Part shown: one piece after another, positions 11,695 through 20,014 of the stretch
How positions within the stretch are numbered: the first letter of the stretch is position 1
Layout of the letters: each line of letters starts with the position of its first letter
Assembly (NCBI RefSeq): GCF_014279775.1
Contig: NZ_CP047961.1
Span: forward strand, 2,170,001 to 2,234,000
Direction: 5' to 3'
Length of the DNA stretch: 64,000 nucleotides
Source: Synechococcus sp. PROS-9-1
GTDB taxonomy: Bacteria > Cyanobacteriota > Cyanobacteriia > PCC-6307 > Cyanobiaceae
Notes under the pieces: generated by a model
What the model was told of the DNA's origin: nothing
The model's database searches: none
What the model saw: only the letters and a program-made list of their open reading frames with translations
Position numbers and translations under genes: made by a program

Positions 11695-12615
11695 ATGGGC
11701 TGGACCCTGAAGGACATCCCGGACCAAACTGGGCGTGTGGCCCTCGTCACTGGGGCCAACAGCGGCCTGGGTTTGGAAACCAGTCGTGCGCTTTTACAAA
11801 AAGGCGCAACCGTGCTCATGGCTTGCCGCAGCCAACGCAAAAGCGAAGCAGCACGCCGTGACTTGCTGGATGACGGCACAACGGGCGTTGACCTGCTGGA
11901 TCTTGATTTATCCGATCTCAAGAGTGTTGAACGCTGCTCCAACGTTGTCCAAGAGCGTTATGGCCGCCTGGACCTGTTGTTGAACAACGCTGGCCTGATG
12001 GCACCTCCACGACGGCTGAGCGTCCAAGGCTTGGAAATGCAATTTGCCGTGAACCATCTCGGGCATATGGCACTGACCCAACAGCTTCTTCCGCTGATGG
12101 AAGGCCGCCAAGATGCACGGGTGGTCACTGTGACATCTGGAGCGCAATATTTCGGCAAAATGGAGTGGTCAGATCTGCAGGGCGAGCAACGCTATGACCG
12201 ATGGAGTGCCTACTGCCAGAGCAAATTGGCCAATGTGATGTTTGCGCTCGAGCTCAATCAGCGGCTTCAGCAACAAAACAGCACCGTGATCTCTCTTGCC
12301 GCCCATCCAGGCCTGGCCCGCACGAACCTTCAACCGGTCTCCGTCGCCGCAACCGGAGCCTGGCAAGAGTCTTTGGCCTACCGAATCATCGATCCCTTAT
12401 TTCAAAGCGCAGAGATGGGTGCACTCCCCCAACTGCATGCAGCAACAGCAAGCAGCGTTAAAGGTGGAGAACACTTCGGTCCAGGTGGATTTGCATCCAT
12501 GCGTGGAATGCCAACACTTCAGCCTGTGGCCCGAACAGCCAGAGACGCCGAACAACGCGAGCGTCTTTGGACGACCAGCGAAGACATCATCGAATCCAAG
12601 ACGAGCAAGGTCTAA
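11695..12615 (+). CDS. short-chain dehydrogenase/reductase (SDR)
   Basis: A 306-residue SDR with the NAD(P)-binding motif TGANSGLG (about 20-27), an NNAG motif (LLLNNAGLM, about 98), and the catalytic YxxxK as YCQSK (about 174-178) preceded by a Ser in VTSGAQYF. The layout is that of retinol dehydrogenase/protochlorophyllide-reductase-like SDRs. It is probably not the chlorophyll enzyme itself, whose sequence differs; its substrate is unknown. It ends 6 bases before the fur-family gene, so co-transcription is likely. Confidence 0.8.
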   Translation: MGWTLKDIPDQTGRVALVTGANSGLGLETSRALLQKGATVLMACRSQRKSEAARRDLLDDGTTGVDLLDLDLSDLKSVERCSNVVQERYGRLDLLLNNAGLMAPPRRLSVQGLEMQFAVNHLGHMALTQQLLPLMEGRQDARVVTVTSGAQYFGKMEWSDLQGEQRYDRWSAYCQSKLANVMFALELNQRLQQQNSTVISLAAHPGLARTNLQPVSVAATGAWQESLAYRIIDPLFQSAEMGALPQLHAATASSVKGGEHFGPGGFASMRGMPTLQPVARTARDAEQRERLWTTSEDIIESKTSKV

Positions 12616-12621
12616 ATCACC

Positions 12622-13020
12622 ATGACGACCCAGCCGACAGCGAGCCGACAGCGACAGCAACGCCTTCTCGACACCTTGCGTAGCTGCGGTGACGAAATGA
12701 GTGGGCAACAGCTGCATCGGCTCTTAGAGAACGGATCCAGCGCCATGGGACTCGCCACGGTGTACAGAAACCTCAGACAACTTCAGCAGCAGGGTCTTGT
12801 GCGCTGCCGACATTTACCCACCGGGGAGGCCCTTTATGCCCCGATTGAGCAGGACCGCCATCACCTCACATGTGTCGACTGTGGAAGCACAAAAGCATTA
12901 GATCACTGCCCGATTCACGGACTCTCAATCTCCAGCGAAGAGCAGTCTGGATTCAAGATGTTGTTCCACACCTTGGAATTCTTCGGCATTTGCTCTGAGT
13001 GCCAACACAATCGCCCTTAG
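12622..13020 (+). CDS. Fur-family metal-responsive regulator
   Basis: A 132-residue protein with a winged-helix N-domain (MGLATVYRNLRQLQQQGLVRC, about residues 40-60) that binds DNA, and a metal-binding C-domain with two CxxC pairs (CVDCG about 88, CSECQ about 126) for structural zinc. The His-rich DRHHLTC is a family metal site. The variant is closer to Zur/PerR-like cyanobacterial paralogues than to canonical Fur, but the target metal cannot be told. It sits 6 bases after the SDR. Confidence 0.85.
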   Translation: MTTQPTASRQRQQRLLDTLRSCGDEMSGQQLHRLLENGSSAMGLATVYRNLRQLQQQGLVRCRHLPTGEALYAPIEQDRHHLTCVDCGSTKALDHCPIHGLSISSEEQSGFKMLFHTLEFFGICSECQHNRP

Positions 13021-13071
13021 AGAGCCTGGGAATACTGATTAGCTCCCACTGCACAGGTTGGCGGCACAGAC

Positions 13072-13242
13072 TCATTTCTCGGCAAAACTACCCTTCACTT
13101 CCTTAGTGACTTCATCCACGCAATGGTCGATATTTCGAGCCTGATTAGCGATCGGAGCAATTTGGATCGCGAAGTAAATCACGGAAAATATTGCCAGCAC
13201 CGGATAGAGATGGGCATTGATCAGGTCGCGAGCTTTCGACAT
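13072..13242 (-). CDS. small membrane protein
   Basis: A 56-residue protein from the ATG at 13242 (MSKARDLINAHLYPVLAIFS), the start I prefer over an upstream one at 13299 which only adds a hydrophobic leader. One membrane segment (VLAIFSVIYFAIQIAPI, about 15-31) is followed by a charged tail. The tail contains a single Cys (NIDHCVDEVTKEVKG). The pattern resembles conserved small picocyanobacterial membrane proteins. Function unknown; it is convergent with the fur-family gene. Confidence 0.55.
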   Translation of the reverse strand: MSKARDLINAHLYPVLAIFSVIYFAIQIAPIANQARNIDHCVDEVTKEVKGSFAEK

Positions 13243-13303
13243 GATTACAGCAAAAAGGGATGGATTAATTATTACCAAGCCTGCCCCCAAAAGGAGCAAT
13301 CAA

Positions 13304-13432
13304 ATGAAAATCGTTTCGTTACTTAGTGCACAGAAAGCTATTTGCGACGCACCAAGAGAATCGTGCGCCTGCATGGAAGAGCCAACCAAACGCATGGGCA
13401 AGCATTGCAGACTTGTAGAGATCGGAAGATAG
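13304..13432 (+). CDS. possible 42-residue cysteine-containing protein
   Basis: A 42-codon frame preceded by AAAAGGAG (13288-13297), a good ribosome-binding site with normal spacing to the ATG. The product starts MKIVSLLSAQKAICDA and contains four Cys (one in ICDA, CAC, one near the end in KHCRLV), which would suit metal binding or disulfides. No family is recognised. Overlapping frames on both strands (13300-13530 and 13342-13545) have poorer starts and are left out. Confidence 0.4.
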   Translation: MKIVSLLSAQKAICDAPRESCACMEEPTKRMGKHCRLVEIGR

Positions 13433-13576
13433 GCAGCTGGCTCAAGACAAACCAACCCATGCAGAAAAAGGTATCGACAGTTGATCACAAACGCGTGTTC
13501 GGCCGATGGGGGGATTTCACTGTCACGCACGGATCGATCAACTAGCGATTATTGATGGGTTCGAAATTAAATTCAA

Positions 13577-13747
13577 ATGTCTATTGAAATTCGCAATTGG
13601 GACGTTGTTGCTAAAGCCATGGAAGCATCAGGTGCGACATCAAGCCAGATGTATCAACGCGCCAAAGCATTAGCTGAAGGCAAACTCGATCCAATGCCAA
13701 CAAGTTTTCCCGAAGCTCCATACAGCATTTCAGCTGTTTCGGGTTGA
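13577..13747 (+). CDS. small conserved picocyanobacterial-type protein
   Basis: A 56-residue soluble protein, MSIEIRNWDVVAKAMEASG followed by TSSQMYQRAKALAEGK. The sequence reads as a compact helical protein with a Pro-rich end (PMPTSFPEAPYSI). It resembles short hypothetical proteins common in marine Synechococcus, but I cannot name a family. It lies in the small-gene zone and is followed by a palindromic element at 13770. Confidence 0.55.
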   Translation: MSIEIRNWDVVAKAMEASGATSSQMYQRAKALAEGKLDPMPTSFPEAPYSISAVSG

Positions 13748-13769
13748 TCACAACACATCACTCATTCAG

Positions 13770-13815
13770 CCCTCCAGCGTGTCCCGCTGGCTTCGCCGGA
13801 GGCTAGAGACGCTCC
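13770..13815. repeat. imperfect palindromic (REP-like) element
   Basis: A GC-rich imperfect palindrome: outer arms AGCGTGTC and GAGACGCT pair with one mismatch, and inner CCGCTGGC faces GCCGGAGG. It lies between two small genes. Elements of this look recur in some cyanobacterial genomes, but I see just one copy in this window, so calling it a repeat is inference. Confidence 0.4.
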
Positions 13816-13848
13816 ATTCTGATTTAACAGCAGCTCAGCGGAAATTTT

Positions 13849-14031
13849 ATGTCCACTCATCAGACCTTCAAACGCTACGCAATCCGATACCGAGACTCAT
13901 CGGGTTGCACCCACGAAGACAATGTTTACGCTTCAGACGCAATGGAAGCACAGAATCTAGCGATGGAATTCAATGAAGAACTCCTGCGAAGACCACATAG
14001 CATCACAGCTATTTTGCAAACGCACACTTAG
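13849..14031 (+). CDS. small conserved hypothetical protein
   Basis: A 60-residue soluble protein, MSTHQTFKRYAIRYRDSSGC followed by THEDNVYASDAMEAQNLAMEF. The alternation of strand (FKRYAIRY) and helix (AMEAQNLAMEFNEELL) suggests a small folded domain. No motif indicates a function, and no partner is obvious. It follows the palindromic element by about 30 bases. Confidence 0.6.
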   Translation: MSTHQTFKRYAIRYRDSSGCTHEDNVYASDAMEAQNLAMEFNEELLRRPHSITAILQTHT

Positions 14032-14121
14032 AGAATCTGCGTTAATGGATCAAGGGATTGGATCATTCTTTAACTGCTAGCCCCTCAGAGCGATTAACAG
14101 GAATAGGCAGTCAGAGAAGTG

Positions 14122-14167
14122 CTGAAACCGAACCTTCTGATACGGCTGCCCCCCTTTTCGGTTTCAG
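14122..14167. repeat. inverted repeat (hairpin)
   Basis: Perfect 11-base arms, CTGAAACCGAA (14122-14132) and TTCGGTTTCAG (14157-14167), enclose a 24-base loop. No T-run follows on either strand, so a simple terminator is unlikely. It could be part of a small RNA or a leader of the ORF at 14210. Confidence 0.5.
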
Positions 14168-14209
14168 GAAGGCAGATCTAGACCAAACAGGTCCCAATCG
14201 GAGACATCC

Positions 14210-14317
14210 ATGACCGCAACAACACTCCACGCACCAAAGGACCTCATCACCAGAGAAGTCGAAGGCCAAGGCAACGTTGACGGCCAAGAGCAACCCATGG
14301 CTTCGTTGCTGCCATAG
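14210..14317 (+). CDS. possible 35-residue mini-protein
   Basis: A 35-codon frame, MTATTLHAPKDLITREVEGQ then GNVDGQEQPMASLLP. It begins 43 bases after the inverted repeat. The composition is protein-like but there is no known domain. It could be a decayed remnant of a longer gene; three longer minus-strand frames cross the same bases but look like shadows. Confidence 0.3.
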   Translation: MTATTLHAPKDLITREVEGQGNVDGQEQPMASLLP

Positions 14318-14403
14318 CCACAAAATTGATCACTGGAGAAAACTTGCTGCGCGCCATCGAGCTTTGACAAAGCCTGGCCAGATCAATCCATTGGATGAAC
14401 AAC

Positions 14404-14583
14404 ATGAAACTTTTCTCGGCAATTGCTGCTATTACCCTGATGACTACTCCAGCCCAAGCAAGCATGGGGATGAGGGCCCCAAATCTCCTGATGGAAAAAC
14501 TCTATTACGCCGAAGGGCGTCAACACCCTGACCATCCACTGCATGGGTCTTTTTCCGGACTCTGTTGCGGAACGGATAGCTAA
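14404..14583 (+). CDS. small secreted protein with a YYAEGRQHP motif (copy 1)
   Basis: The 59-residue protein has an apparent signal peptide (MKLFSAIAAITLMTTPAQA, cleavage after AQA), so it is probably exported. The mature part is about 40 residues with the motif LYYAEGRQHPDHPLHGSFSG and then a CC pair. The same motif occurs in the gene at 62741: 24 of 28 residues match over NLL...GLC. The ATG at 14404 gives the better signal peptide than the one at 14395. Function unknown; the conserved short motif suggests a selected peptide rather than chance. Confidence 0.65.
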   Translation: MKLFSAIAAITLMTTPAQASMGMRAPNLLMEKLYYAEGRQHPDHPLHGSFSGLCCGTDS

Positions 14584-15016
14584 GACTATTAACAACACTA
14601 CAGCCACGAATAAACGATATTGGGCGACCAGAACTTCAAAAGCAAATTGATGAATCAGCATCATCACTGGTTCATCAACGTCCATGATTGATACCATCAC
14701 CAAGAGGGCTCACAACAAAAAGGCCATCATAAAGCTTACTAATTAATGCATCTTGACAAGAATCATAGAGCAATCGTTCCGATCAATTCACTATTTGGCA
14801 TCTATCGACAAGGCTATAGTCAATTGAACCAGCTGTTACTGTTACCTTCGCGGCACACGTTGAACATGCATCTGCACGGCAGGAATATGGTTGCAAATCA
14901 TTAGCTACACAACAATAGAATAATTCACTAGCCGATATATGTTTACTCATCTCGTTAAATGCCTATATCATGACAGCTTTCAAAACGAGGCTAAAGGTAA
15001 AAATATTGAGCACTTT
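14584..15016. other. AT-rich spacer with one weak ORF
   Basis: About 430 bases, lower in GC than the flanks, without a convincing gene. The only frame of note is 14746-14904 (52 codons, plus strand, beginning MHLDKNHRAIVPINS), which lacks a ribosome-binding site and a recognisable motif. The stretch might carry a small RNA, but I see no diagnostic fold. Confidence 0.3.
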
Positions 15017-15049
15017 GGCCGATGAAGTATTAAAAACACTTCATCGGCC
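15017..15049 (-). terminator. perfect 12-bp hairpin downstream of a small gene
   Basis: Arms GGCCGATGAAGT (15017-15028) and ACTTCATCGGCC (15038-15049) are perfect, with a 9-base AT-rich loop. It lies 5 bases past the stop of the minus-strand gene at 15055, a place suited to a terminator or 3' stabiliser. The T-run after it on the minus strand is weak. Confidence 0.55.
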
Positions 15050-15054
15050 TAGGC

Positions 15055-15255
15055 TTATCCAGCTTCAAGCTCAAATGACTGCTCCAGCAAACAACGAAAG
15101 AGCTGATCTTTACTTTCGGCCAAGAATTGTTGCTCGAGGGGGTCACCGCCAGGCCAATTGCGAAGCGCATCGCTAGTAGTTTTGTACGCCAATCGCAACG
15201 CCTCAAGGCTCAAGTGGACAGTGGCGACGATTTCATGGGAGTGATCTGATGACAT
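15055..15255 (-). CDS. small helical conserved hypothetical protein
   Basis: A 66-residue soluble protein, MSSDHSHEIVATVHLSLEAL followed by a helical, acidic sequence ending LLEQSFELEAG. A strong ribosome-binding site (AAGGAG, at 15262-15267 on the minus strand) precedes it. It is the second gene of a two-gene unit with 15267-15425. The perfect hairpin at 15017-15049 follows its stop. Function unknown. Confidence 0.6.
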   Translation of the reverse strand: MSSDHSHEIVATVHLSLEALRLAYKTTSDALRNWPGGDPLEQQFLAESKDQLFRCLLEQSFELEAG

Positions 15256-15266
15256 GGGAAAACTCC

Positions 15267-15425
15267 TTATTTTTCGGAAATGACCCGCTCTGTAGCGGCT
15301 TTTTGCATGAAATAAAGATCTAAAAGCTGCCCCGCTACTTCTTTGAGCTCATCCATGTCACTGGCGTGTTGGATAGCCCCTTGAAGTCGAAGCTTCTCGA
15401 ATTGAAAGTGGAGAGGCAAACTCAT
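15267..15425 (-). CDS. small conserved cyanobacterial-type protein
   Basis: A 52-residue protein, MSLPLHFQFEKLRLQGAIQH then ASDMDELKEVAGQLLDLYF. It is an amphipathic helical protein of a type I recall as common in cyanobacteria, annotated as hypothetical. Its stop overlaps the ribosome-binding site of the next gene by one base and lies 11 bases before that gene's start codon, so they are surely co-translated. There is no motif that gives a role. Confidence 0.6.
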   Translation of the reverse strand: MSLPLHFQFEKLRLQGAIQHASDMDELKEVAGQLLDLYFMQKAATERVISEK

Positions 15426-15584
15426 ACCGAAGTAGCGGCTCCAAGCAAATGTAAAGAACTATCAATATTCAGTTGGTAGTCATTTCTACTCAAAACAAAT
15501 CCGGTTCACAGCCTGCAGCGAAGGCAGCCCGGCTACCAGCTCAATGCCACAACAGAAAAGTCCATCGCTGACACTTTTGGGAGG

Positions 15585-15611
15585 CAAAAGCCAAGCATTG
15601 CTTAGCTTTTG
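15585..15611 (-). terminator. hairpin downstream of tRNA-Val
   Basis: Arms CAAAAGCTAAGC and GCTTGGCTTTTG (read on the minus strand) pair over 12 bases including one G-U, around an AAT loop. It begins about 15 bases after the tRNA gene ends and most likely stops its transcript. The following bases are not a T-run. Confidence 0.6.
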
Positions 15612-15625
15612 AGGTGAAGTTGAGA

Positions 15626-15697
<72 letters not shown>

Positions 15698-15756
15698 TTA
15701 CACATGGATTCTGCCTGAAGGTGGCAGGCTACGTCCAACACTGTGCTTCAACAAGC

Positions 15757-16269
15757 ATGGCTTCCGGTCGGGAGCACGATCGAGCCACCTATGTCCTGGC
15801 TGTGATCTACGGGGTCATTTGGTGGCCATGGCTAGGGATCAGCGGTGCCATCTGCAGTGGACTGGCCTTTTTGTTCGGCGGTCTCTTCCTTTCACCTGAT
15901 CTCGATATCAATTCCAGGCCCTATCAACGTTGGGGTGGACTGCGCTGGCTGTGGTGGCCCTACCAACGCCTGATCCGTCACCGCTCGGTTTTGTCGCACA
16001 GCCCATTTCTAGGAACGGCCATTCGGATCACCTATCTCAGCTTTTTAGTGGCAGCCATTAGCTGGCTAGGCAGCCGTTGGGGCGCCCCCTCTCCAGAGCA
16101 ATGGGAGAGCTGGCTGCAACAGACATGGAACGAATCATCAAACTCCGTTCTGGTCGCACTGATTGGCCTTGAAGCGAGCGCCTGGCTGCATCTGGTTCAA
16201 GACGGTGACCCCATGCCAAGACTGCCGATCAAGCTTCAGTTGCCTCGCAAGCGCAGACGCCGTCGTTGA
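15757..16269 (+). CDS. DUF2227-family putative metal-binding membrane protein
   Basis: A 170-residue protein that matches the DUF2227 family: SGREHDRATY near the start, then two or three membrane segments, the DLDINSRPYQRWGGLRWLWW stretch, and RLIRHRSVLSHSPF with the HRS...HS residues thought to bind metal, close to the YdjM/metal-dependent hydrolase group. I start at the ATG at 15757 (MASGREHD); a GTG at 15721 would add 12 unsupported residues. Arg-rich end (PRKRRRRR). Function unproven. mazG follows at 34 bases. Confidence 0.75.
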   Translation: MASGREHDRATYVLAVIYGVIWWPWLGISGAICSGLAFLFGGLFLSPDLDINSRPYQRWGGLRWLWWPYQRLIRHRSVLSHSPFLGTAIRITYLSFLVAAISWLGSRWGAPSPEQWESWLQQTWNESSNSVLVALIGLEASAWLHLVQDGDPMPRLPIKLQLPRKRRRRR

Positions 16270-16302
16270 CTCAGGGCAACAAAGACTCCTCGACCTGCCC
16301 CC

Positions 16303-17145
16303 ATGAGCGACGCCATGCACGATCTGGTCGAGGTGGTCGCGCAATTGCGCGACCCCGACAACGGTTGCCCTTGGGACCTCAAGCAAACGCATCAGAGCTT
16401 GGTGCCCTACGTGCTGGAGGAAGCTCACGAAGTCGTGGATGCGATCCGCCATGGCGATGATCGGCACCTCAAAGAGGAGCTAGGCGATCTGCTTTTACAA
16501 GTCGTACTGCACGCCCAACTCGCCAAGGAGCACCAGCGCTTCGATCTCGATGAGATTGCTCGTGGAATCACTGAGAAATTGATTCGCCGCCATCCGCATG
16601 TCTTTGGCAATGCAGAGGCCCGTGACAGCGAAACCGTCTCCGCGAATTGGGAGGCCATCAAGGCCGCAGAACAAGCCGAGCGGGGCGAAAGCCCCTCTGA
16701 ATCAACCAGCCCGTTGAGTGATCAACTCACCAGGAAAGTTCGCGGACAACCAGCTTTGGCTGGAGCCATGACCATCTCGCGCAAAGCCGCCAAAGCAGGG
16801 TTTGAGTGGGATGACATGAAGGGGGTTTGGGACAAAGTGCATGAGGAGCTGGATGAACTCAAGGAAGCGGTGTCCTCCGGTGATCCAAAGCACGCTCAAG
16901 AAGAGCTCGGAGACCTGCTGTTCACGCTTGTGAATGTGGCTCGCTGGTGTGACATCCAGCCGGAAGAAGGCCTCGCAGGGACCAACCAGCGTTTTCTCGA
17001 TCGCTTCTCTCGCGTGGAAGCCTCTCTGGGTGGAGACCTCCAAGGCCGCAATATCAACGAACTCGAAACGGTTTGGCAGGAAGCAAAACTGGCAATCCGT
17101 GCCGAACAAGCCTCCAACAGCGCAGCTAGCAATCACCATCCCTGA
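16303..17145 (+). CDS. mazG: nucleoside triphosphate pyrophosphohydrolase MazG
   Basis: MazG cleaves (d)NTPs to NMP and pyrophosphate, clearing damaged or excess nucleotides. The 280-residue protein has two MazG domains: the first with EEAHEVVDAI and EELGDLLLQVVLHAQL (about 45-75), the second with EELDELKEAV and EELGDLLFTLVNVARW (about 185-220). The paired E-E/D residues bind Mg2+. The length matches the E. coli type. It lies 33 bases after the DUF2227 gene. Confidence 0.92.
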   Translation: MSDAMHDLVEVVAQLRDPDNGCPWDLKQTHQSLVPYVLEEAHEVVDAIRHGDDRHLKEELGDLLLQVVLHAQLAKEHQRFDLDEIARGITEKLIRRHPHVFGNAEARDSETVSANWEAIKAAEQAERGESPSESTSPLSDQLTRKVRGQPALAGAMTISRKAAKAGFEWDDMKGVWDKVHEELDELKEAVSSGDPKHAQEELGDLLFTLVNVARWCDIQPEEGLAGTNQRFLDRFSRVEASLGGDLQGRNINELETVWQEAKLAIRAEQASNSAASNHHP

Positions 17146-17167
17146 AGGCGGCCAAGCTCCCCATCGT

Positions 17168-17602
17168 TCAATCGTCCAACGATGGACGCTGTTGGCGATT
17201 TTTTTTGATCTGACTGCGACGCCCCTTGGCCTCAAGGCGTCGCTTCACTGCACCTCGTCCTGGACGCGTGGCCCGGCGCTGTGGAGGCGGTGGCTTCAAG
17301 CCTTCTCGCAATAAATCAGCCAGCCGAGCCATCGCTCGCTGGCGGTTTTGCCACTGGGAGCGTTCCTCTGCAGCCACCACACGCACGCAGCCATCCGCTA
17401 GTCGCGATGCCAGGACCTCCATCAGCCGTTGTCGCCGAAAGGGGCCCAGCACCGCCGAATTCGCCAGATCGAACACCAACTCAACCCGAGAATCCGTGGT
17501 GTTGACGCCCTGCCCTCCAGGACCTGAGGCGCGGGAAAACCGCCATTGAAGCTCCCTCGAGGGGATCACCAGGCGAGCATTCACGGTGAGATCCTGGGGC
17601 AT
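17168..17602 (-). CDS. arfB: ArfB-type peptidyl-tRNA hydrolase (ribosome rescue)
   Basis: A 144-residue release-factor-like protein with the catalytic GGQ in ASGPGGQGVNTTDSRVEL (about 28-30) and a basic C-terminal tail (GRGAVKRRLEAKGRRSQIKK) that enters the empty mRNA channel in ArfB/YaeJ. It would free peptides from ribosomes stalled without a stop codon. It is convergent with mazG and divergent from speE. The length and tail separate it from full release factors. Confidence 0.85.
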   Translation of the reverse strand: MPQDLTVNARLVIPSRELQWRFSRASGPGGQGVNTTDSRVELVFDLANSAVLGPFRRQRLMEVLASRLADGCVRVVAAEERSQWQNRQRAMARLADLLREGLKPPPPQRRATRPGRGAVKRRLEAKGRRSQIKKNRQQRPSLDD

Positions 17603-17724
17603 CGATCCAGCACTCCTTCAGTGCATCCATCGCTGAACGACCGACTGACACCCTTGACCTTGGCATCACGCCGTCCAACCGGTGCTGGTTTTAGCTGGAT
17701 GGAGCGAACGTCCAGCGACCCGCC

Positions 17725-18588
17725 ATGACCACTGCACCTCAGACCAGTGGCAACTGGATCGATGAGCACCACAACGGAGTGCGCTACGGCCTGGAGGGCC
17801 GCGTGCTGGTAGACGAAACCAGCCCGTTTCAGCGCATCACCGTGATCGATAGCCAGCGCTACGGGAAAGGACTCCTTTTAGACGGCTGCTGGATGACTGC
17901 TGAGCACCAGGAACGCCACTACCACGAATCCTTAGTGCATCCTGCGCTCTGCTCAGCCGAGGCCATCGAGCGCGTGCTGGTGATCGGCGGCGGTGATGGC
18001 GGAACCGCCCGCGAATGCCTGCGCCACCCAGGGGTGAAGCACCTCGACCTGGTGGAGATCGACGGCCGGGTCGTGGATCTCAGCCAAGAACACCTTCCTT
18101 CGATCGGAGGCGGGTGCTGGAACGACCCCCGCTTCCACCTGAGCGTTGGTGATGGGATTGCCTGGGCCGCTGAAGCCGAAGACGCCTCTTACGACGTTGT
18201 CCTAGTGGATGGATCCGACCCCACAGGGCCCGCCGAGGGCTTGTTCAACCGTGCCTTCTTCCGCAACTGTTGCCGCATCCTCAAGCCGGGGGGGGTGTTT
18301 GCCACCCAAAGCGAATCACCCGAAGCCTTCCGCCAAGTGCACATCGACATGGTGAAGCTCATTCGCGAGCTGTTTGGCCACGCTGATCCTCTCTACGGCT
18401 GGGTCCCGATGTATCCAAGTGGCTGGTGGAGCTGGACCTTTGCCGCGAAGGATGCTCCTCGCTATCTCACCGTTCAAAGCGAGCGCGCCGCTGCCGTGGC
18501 CGAAGGGTGTGCCATCTGGAGTCCCCGCTGGCAGCAAGGAGCCTTCAACACCATTCCAGCTTTTATTGAACGGGAACTGAATCCATGA
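17725..18588 (+). CDS. speE: spermidine synthase
   Basis: SpeE transfers an aminopropyl group from decarboxylated AdoMet to putrescine. The 287-residue protein has the signature [19 protein letters not shown] (about 85-103) with the GGGDG glycine motif, EIDGRVVDL for AdoMet binding, and [16 protein letters not shown] containing the catalytic Asp region. Its stop overlaps the speB start by 4 bases (ATGA), a coupled polyamine unit. Confidence 0.92.
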   Translation: MTTAPQTSGNWIDEHHNGVRYGLEGRVLVDETSPFQRITVIDSQRYGKGLLLDGCWMTAEHQERHYHESLVHPALCSAEAIERVLVIGGGDGGTARECLRHPGVKHLDLVEIDGRVVDLSQEHLPSIGGGCWNDPRFHLSVGDGIAWAAEAEDASYDVVLVDGSDPTGPAEGLFNRAFFRNCCRILKPGGVFATQSESPEAFRQVHIDMVKLIRELFGHADPLYGWVPMYPSGWWSWTFAAKDAPRYLTVQSERAAAVAEGCAIWSPRWQQGAFNTIPAFIERELNP

Positions 18589-19466
18589 CCAATCCCTCAA
18601 CCCAACCGATTGATCAAAGCCTGTTTGACGATGAGGGTGCCATTTTCATGGGAGCACGACGCAATCCAGAGGGATGCCGCGTGGCCTTATTTGGCGTTCC
18701 CTATGACGGCACCACCTCATTCCGCCCTGGTACCCGATTTGGCCCAGCTGCGATTCGTGAGGTGAGTACAGGTCTTGAGACCTACTGCCCCCAGCTGGAT
18801 CGAGACCTCGAAGACATCTCTTACGCCGACATTGGAGCCGTTGAGATTCCCTACGGCGATCCGGAGCCCGTTGTGGATGCCGTGCGCCATGCCACCAGCA
18901 CCGTGCTTGCTGCAGGCATCAAGCCACTGATGCTTGGCGGTGAGCATTCCATCAGTTCTGGTGCGGTTGCGGCTGTAGCGGAACAACACCCCGACCTCGT
19001 GCTGGTGCAACTCGATGCCCATGCTGACTTACGACATGAGTGGCTTGGAGCCCGTCACAGCCATGCCTGCGCCATGCGCCGCTGTTTGGAGGTGCTTCCC
19101 AGCCAAAAGCTCATGCAGATTGCGATCCGCAGCGGCACCTCTGATGAATTCAAAGAGCTCCGTCGCAGCGGACGCCTGATCTCAGTTCAAGACATCCCGG
19201 ATCAAATGAGCACGCTCAGGGGACGGCCGATCTACCTCACGGTGGACCTCGACTGGTTTGACCCTGCTGTGATGCCAGGGACAGGGACCCCAGAACCAGG
19301 TGGATTTGTTTGGAACGACTTCGCAGCTGTGATCAACGAGCTAAGCCATCACCGCCTGATAGGCGCAGACGTGGTGGAACTCGCCCCTCAACTCGATCCG
19401 AGTGGGATCAGTAGCGTTTTAGCGGCCAAAGTCACAAGAAGCCTGCTGCTGTTGATGGCTCACTAG
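18585..19466 (+). CDS. speB: agmatinase (ureohydrolase family)
   Basis: Agmatinase hydrolyses agmatine to putrescine and urea, feeding SpeE; the urea could be used by the urease encoded in this same window. The 293-residue protein has the binuclear manganese motifs [20 protein letters not shown] and [20 protein letters not shown], with the conserved His and Asp ligands. The ATG overlaps the speE stop. It could be a related ureohydrolase, but adjacency to speE supports agmatinase. Confidence 0.88.
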   Translation: MTNPSTQPIDQSLFDDEGAIFMGARRNPEGCRVALFGVPYDGTTSFRPGTRFGPAAIREVSTGLETYCPQLDRDLEDISYADIGAVEIPYGDPEPVVDAVRHATSTVLAAGIKPLMLGGEHSISSGAVAAVAEQHPDLVLVQLDAHADLRHEWLGARHSHACAMRRCLEVLPSQKLMQIAIRSGTSDEFKELRRSGRLISVQDIPDQMSTLRGRPIYLTVDLDWFDPAVMPGTGTPEPGGFVWNDFAAVINELSHHRLIGADVVELAPQLDPSGISSVLAAKVTRSLLLLMAH

Positions 19467-20014
19467 GTCGTTCTATCAATCAAATGTCTGCACAAGACAT
19501 GACATCAGTCAGCATCAAATCGTTGGCGTTGATGAATCCCGAGCCCCAAGAAAGACCTCAACGAAGAATCAAACGGAACGAAAAGCAGTTTGGGTCAACT
19601 TCTACAGCCGAACTGTTAATTCAGAATCCTGATCAGACGTTTGCATCGAATCACAAAAATCCAACTGGCGATCCAAGGGGATCAATAAGGGCTCCTGAAG
19701 ATTGAGCTCAGGAAGAGATGGTGGACGACTCGTCCAGTGATGACAGAACACCTGGTTCGCCAACTCCGCATGAACGGAGAGTCGTCGTAAGCGACACCAC
19801 CCAGATCCTGTAGCTGCAGGGGGTGTGCAATGCAAGCAGGATTGACAACTTGACTGAGTCACATCACACCTGCTGAAACGCGAACTCAGACTAAGGACGC
19901 TTGTTAAAGCGGACCACAAAACCAGCGCAATCTGCTGCTTTGCTTCCAATTCCAGAATTGATTCCGATGCAAGCGCAAATTGGTTCATAGGATTTGAGCG
20001 CTAGTGCCTCAGTC
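19467..20014. other. long spacer before gcvT
   Basis: This is a stretch of about 548 bases without a convincing gene. A 73-codon plus-strand frame (19484-19705) and a 128-codon minus-strand frame (19602-19988) are low-quality and conflict with each other. I looked for the conserved core of a glycine riboswitch before gcvT and did not see it. Confidence 0.35.

Noticed and set aside
19602-19988. 128-codon minus-strand frame before gcvT
   Set aside because: No start signal, low-complexity composition and no family. It conflicts with a plus-strand frame of equal weakness.
19700-20014. Glycine riboswitch before gcvT
   Set aside because: I searched for the conserved core and did not see it; a covariance search (glycine model) would be decisive.
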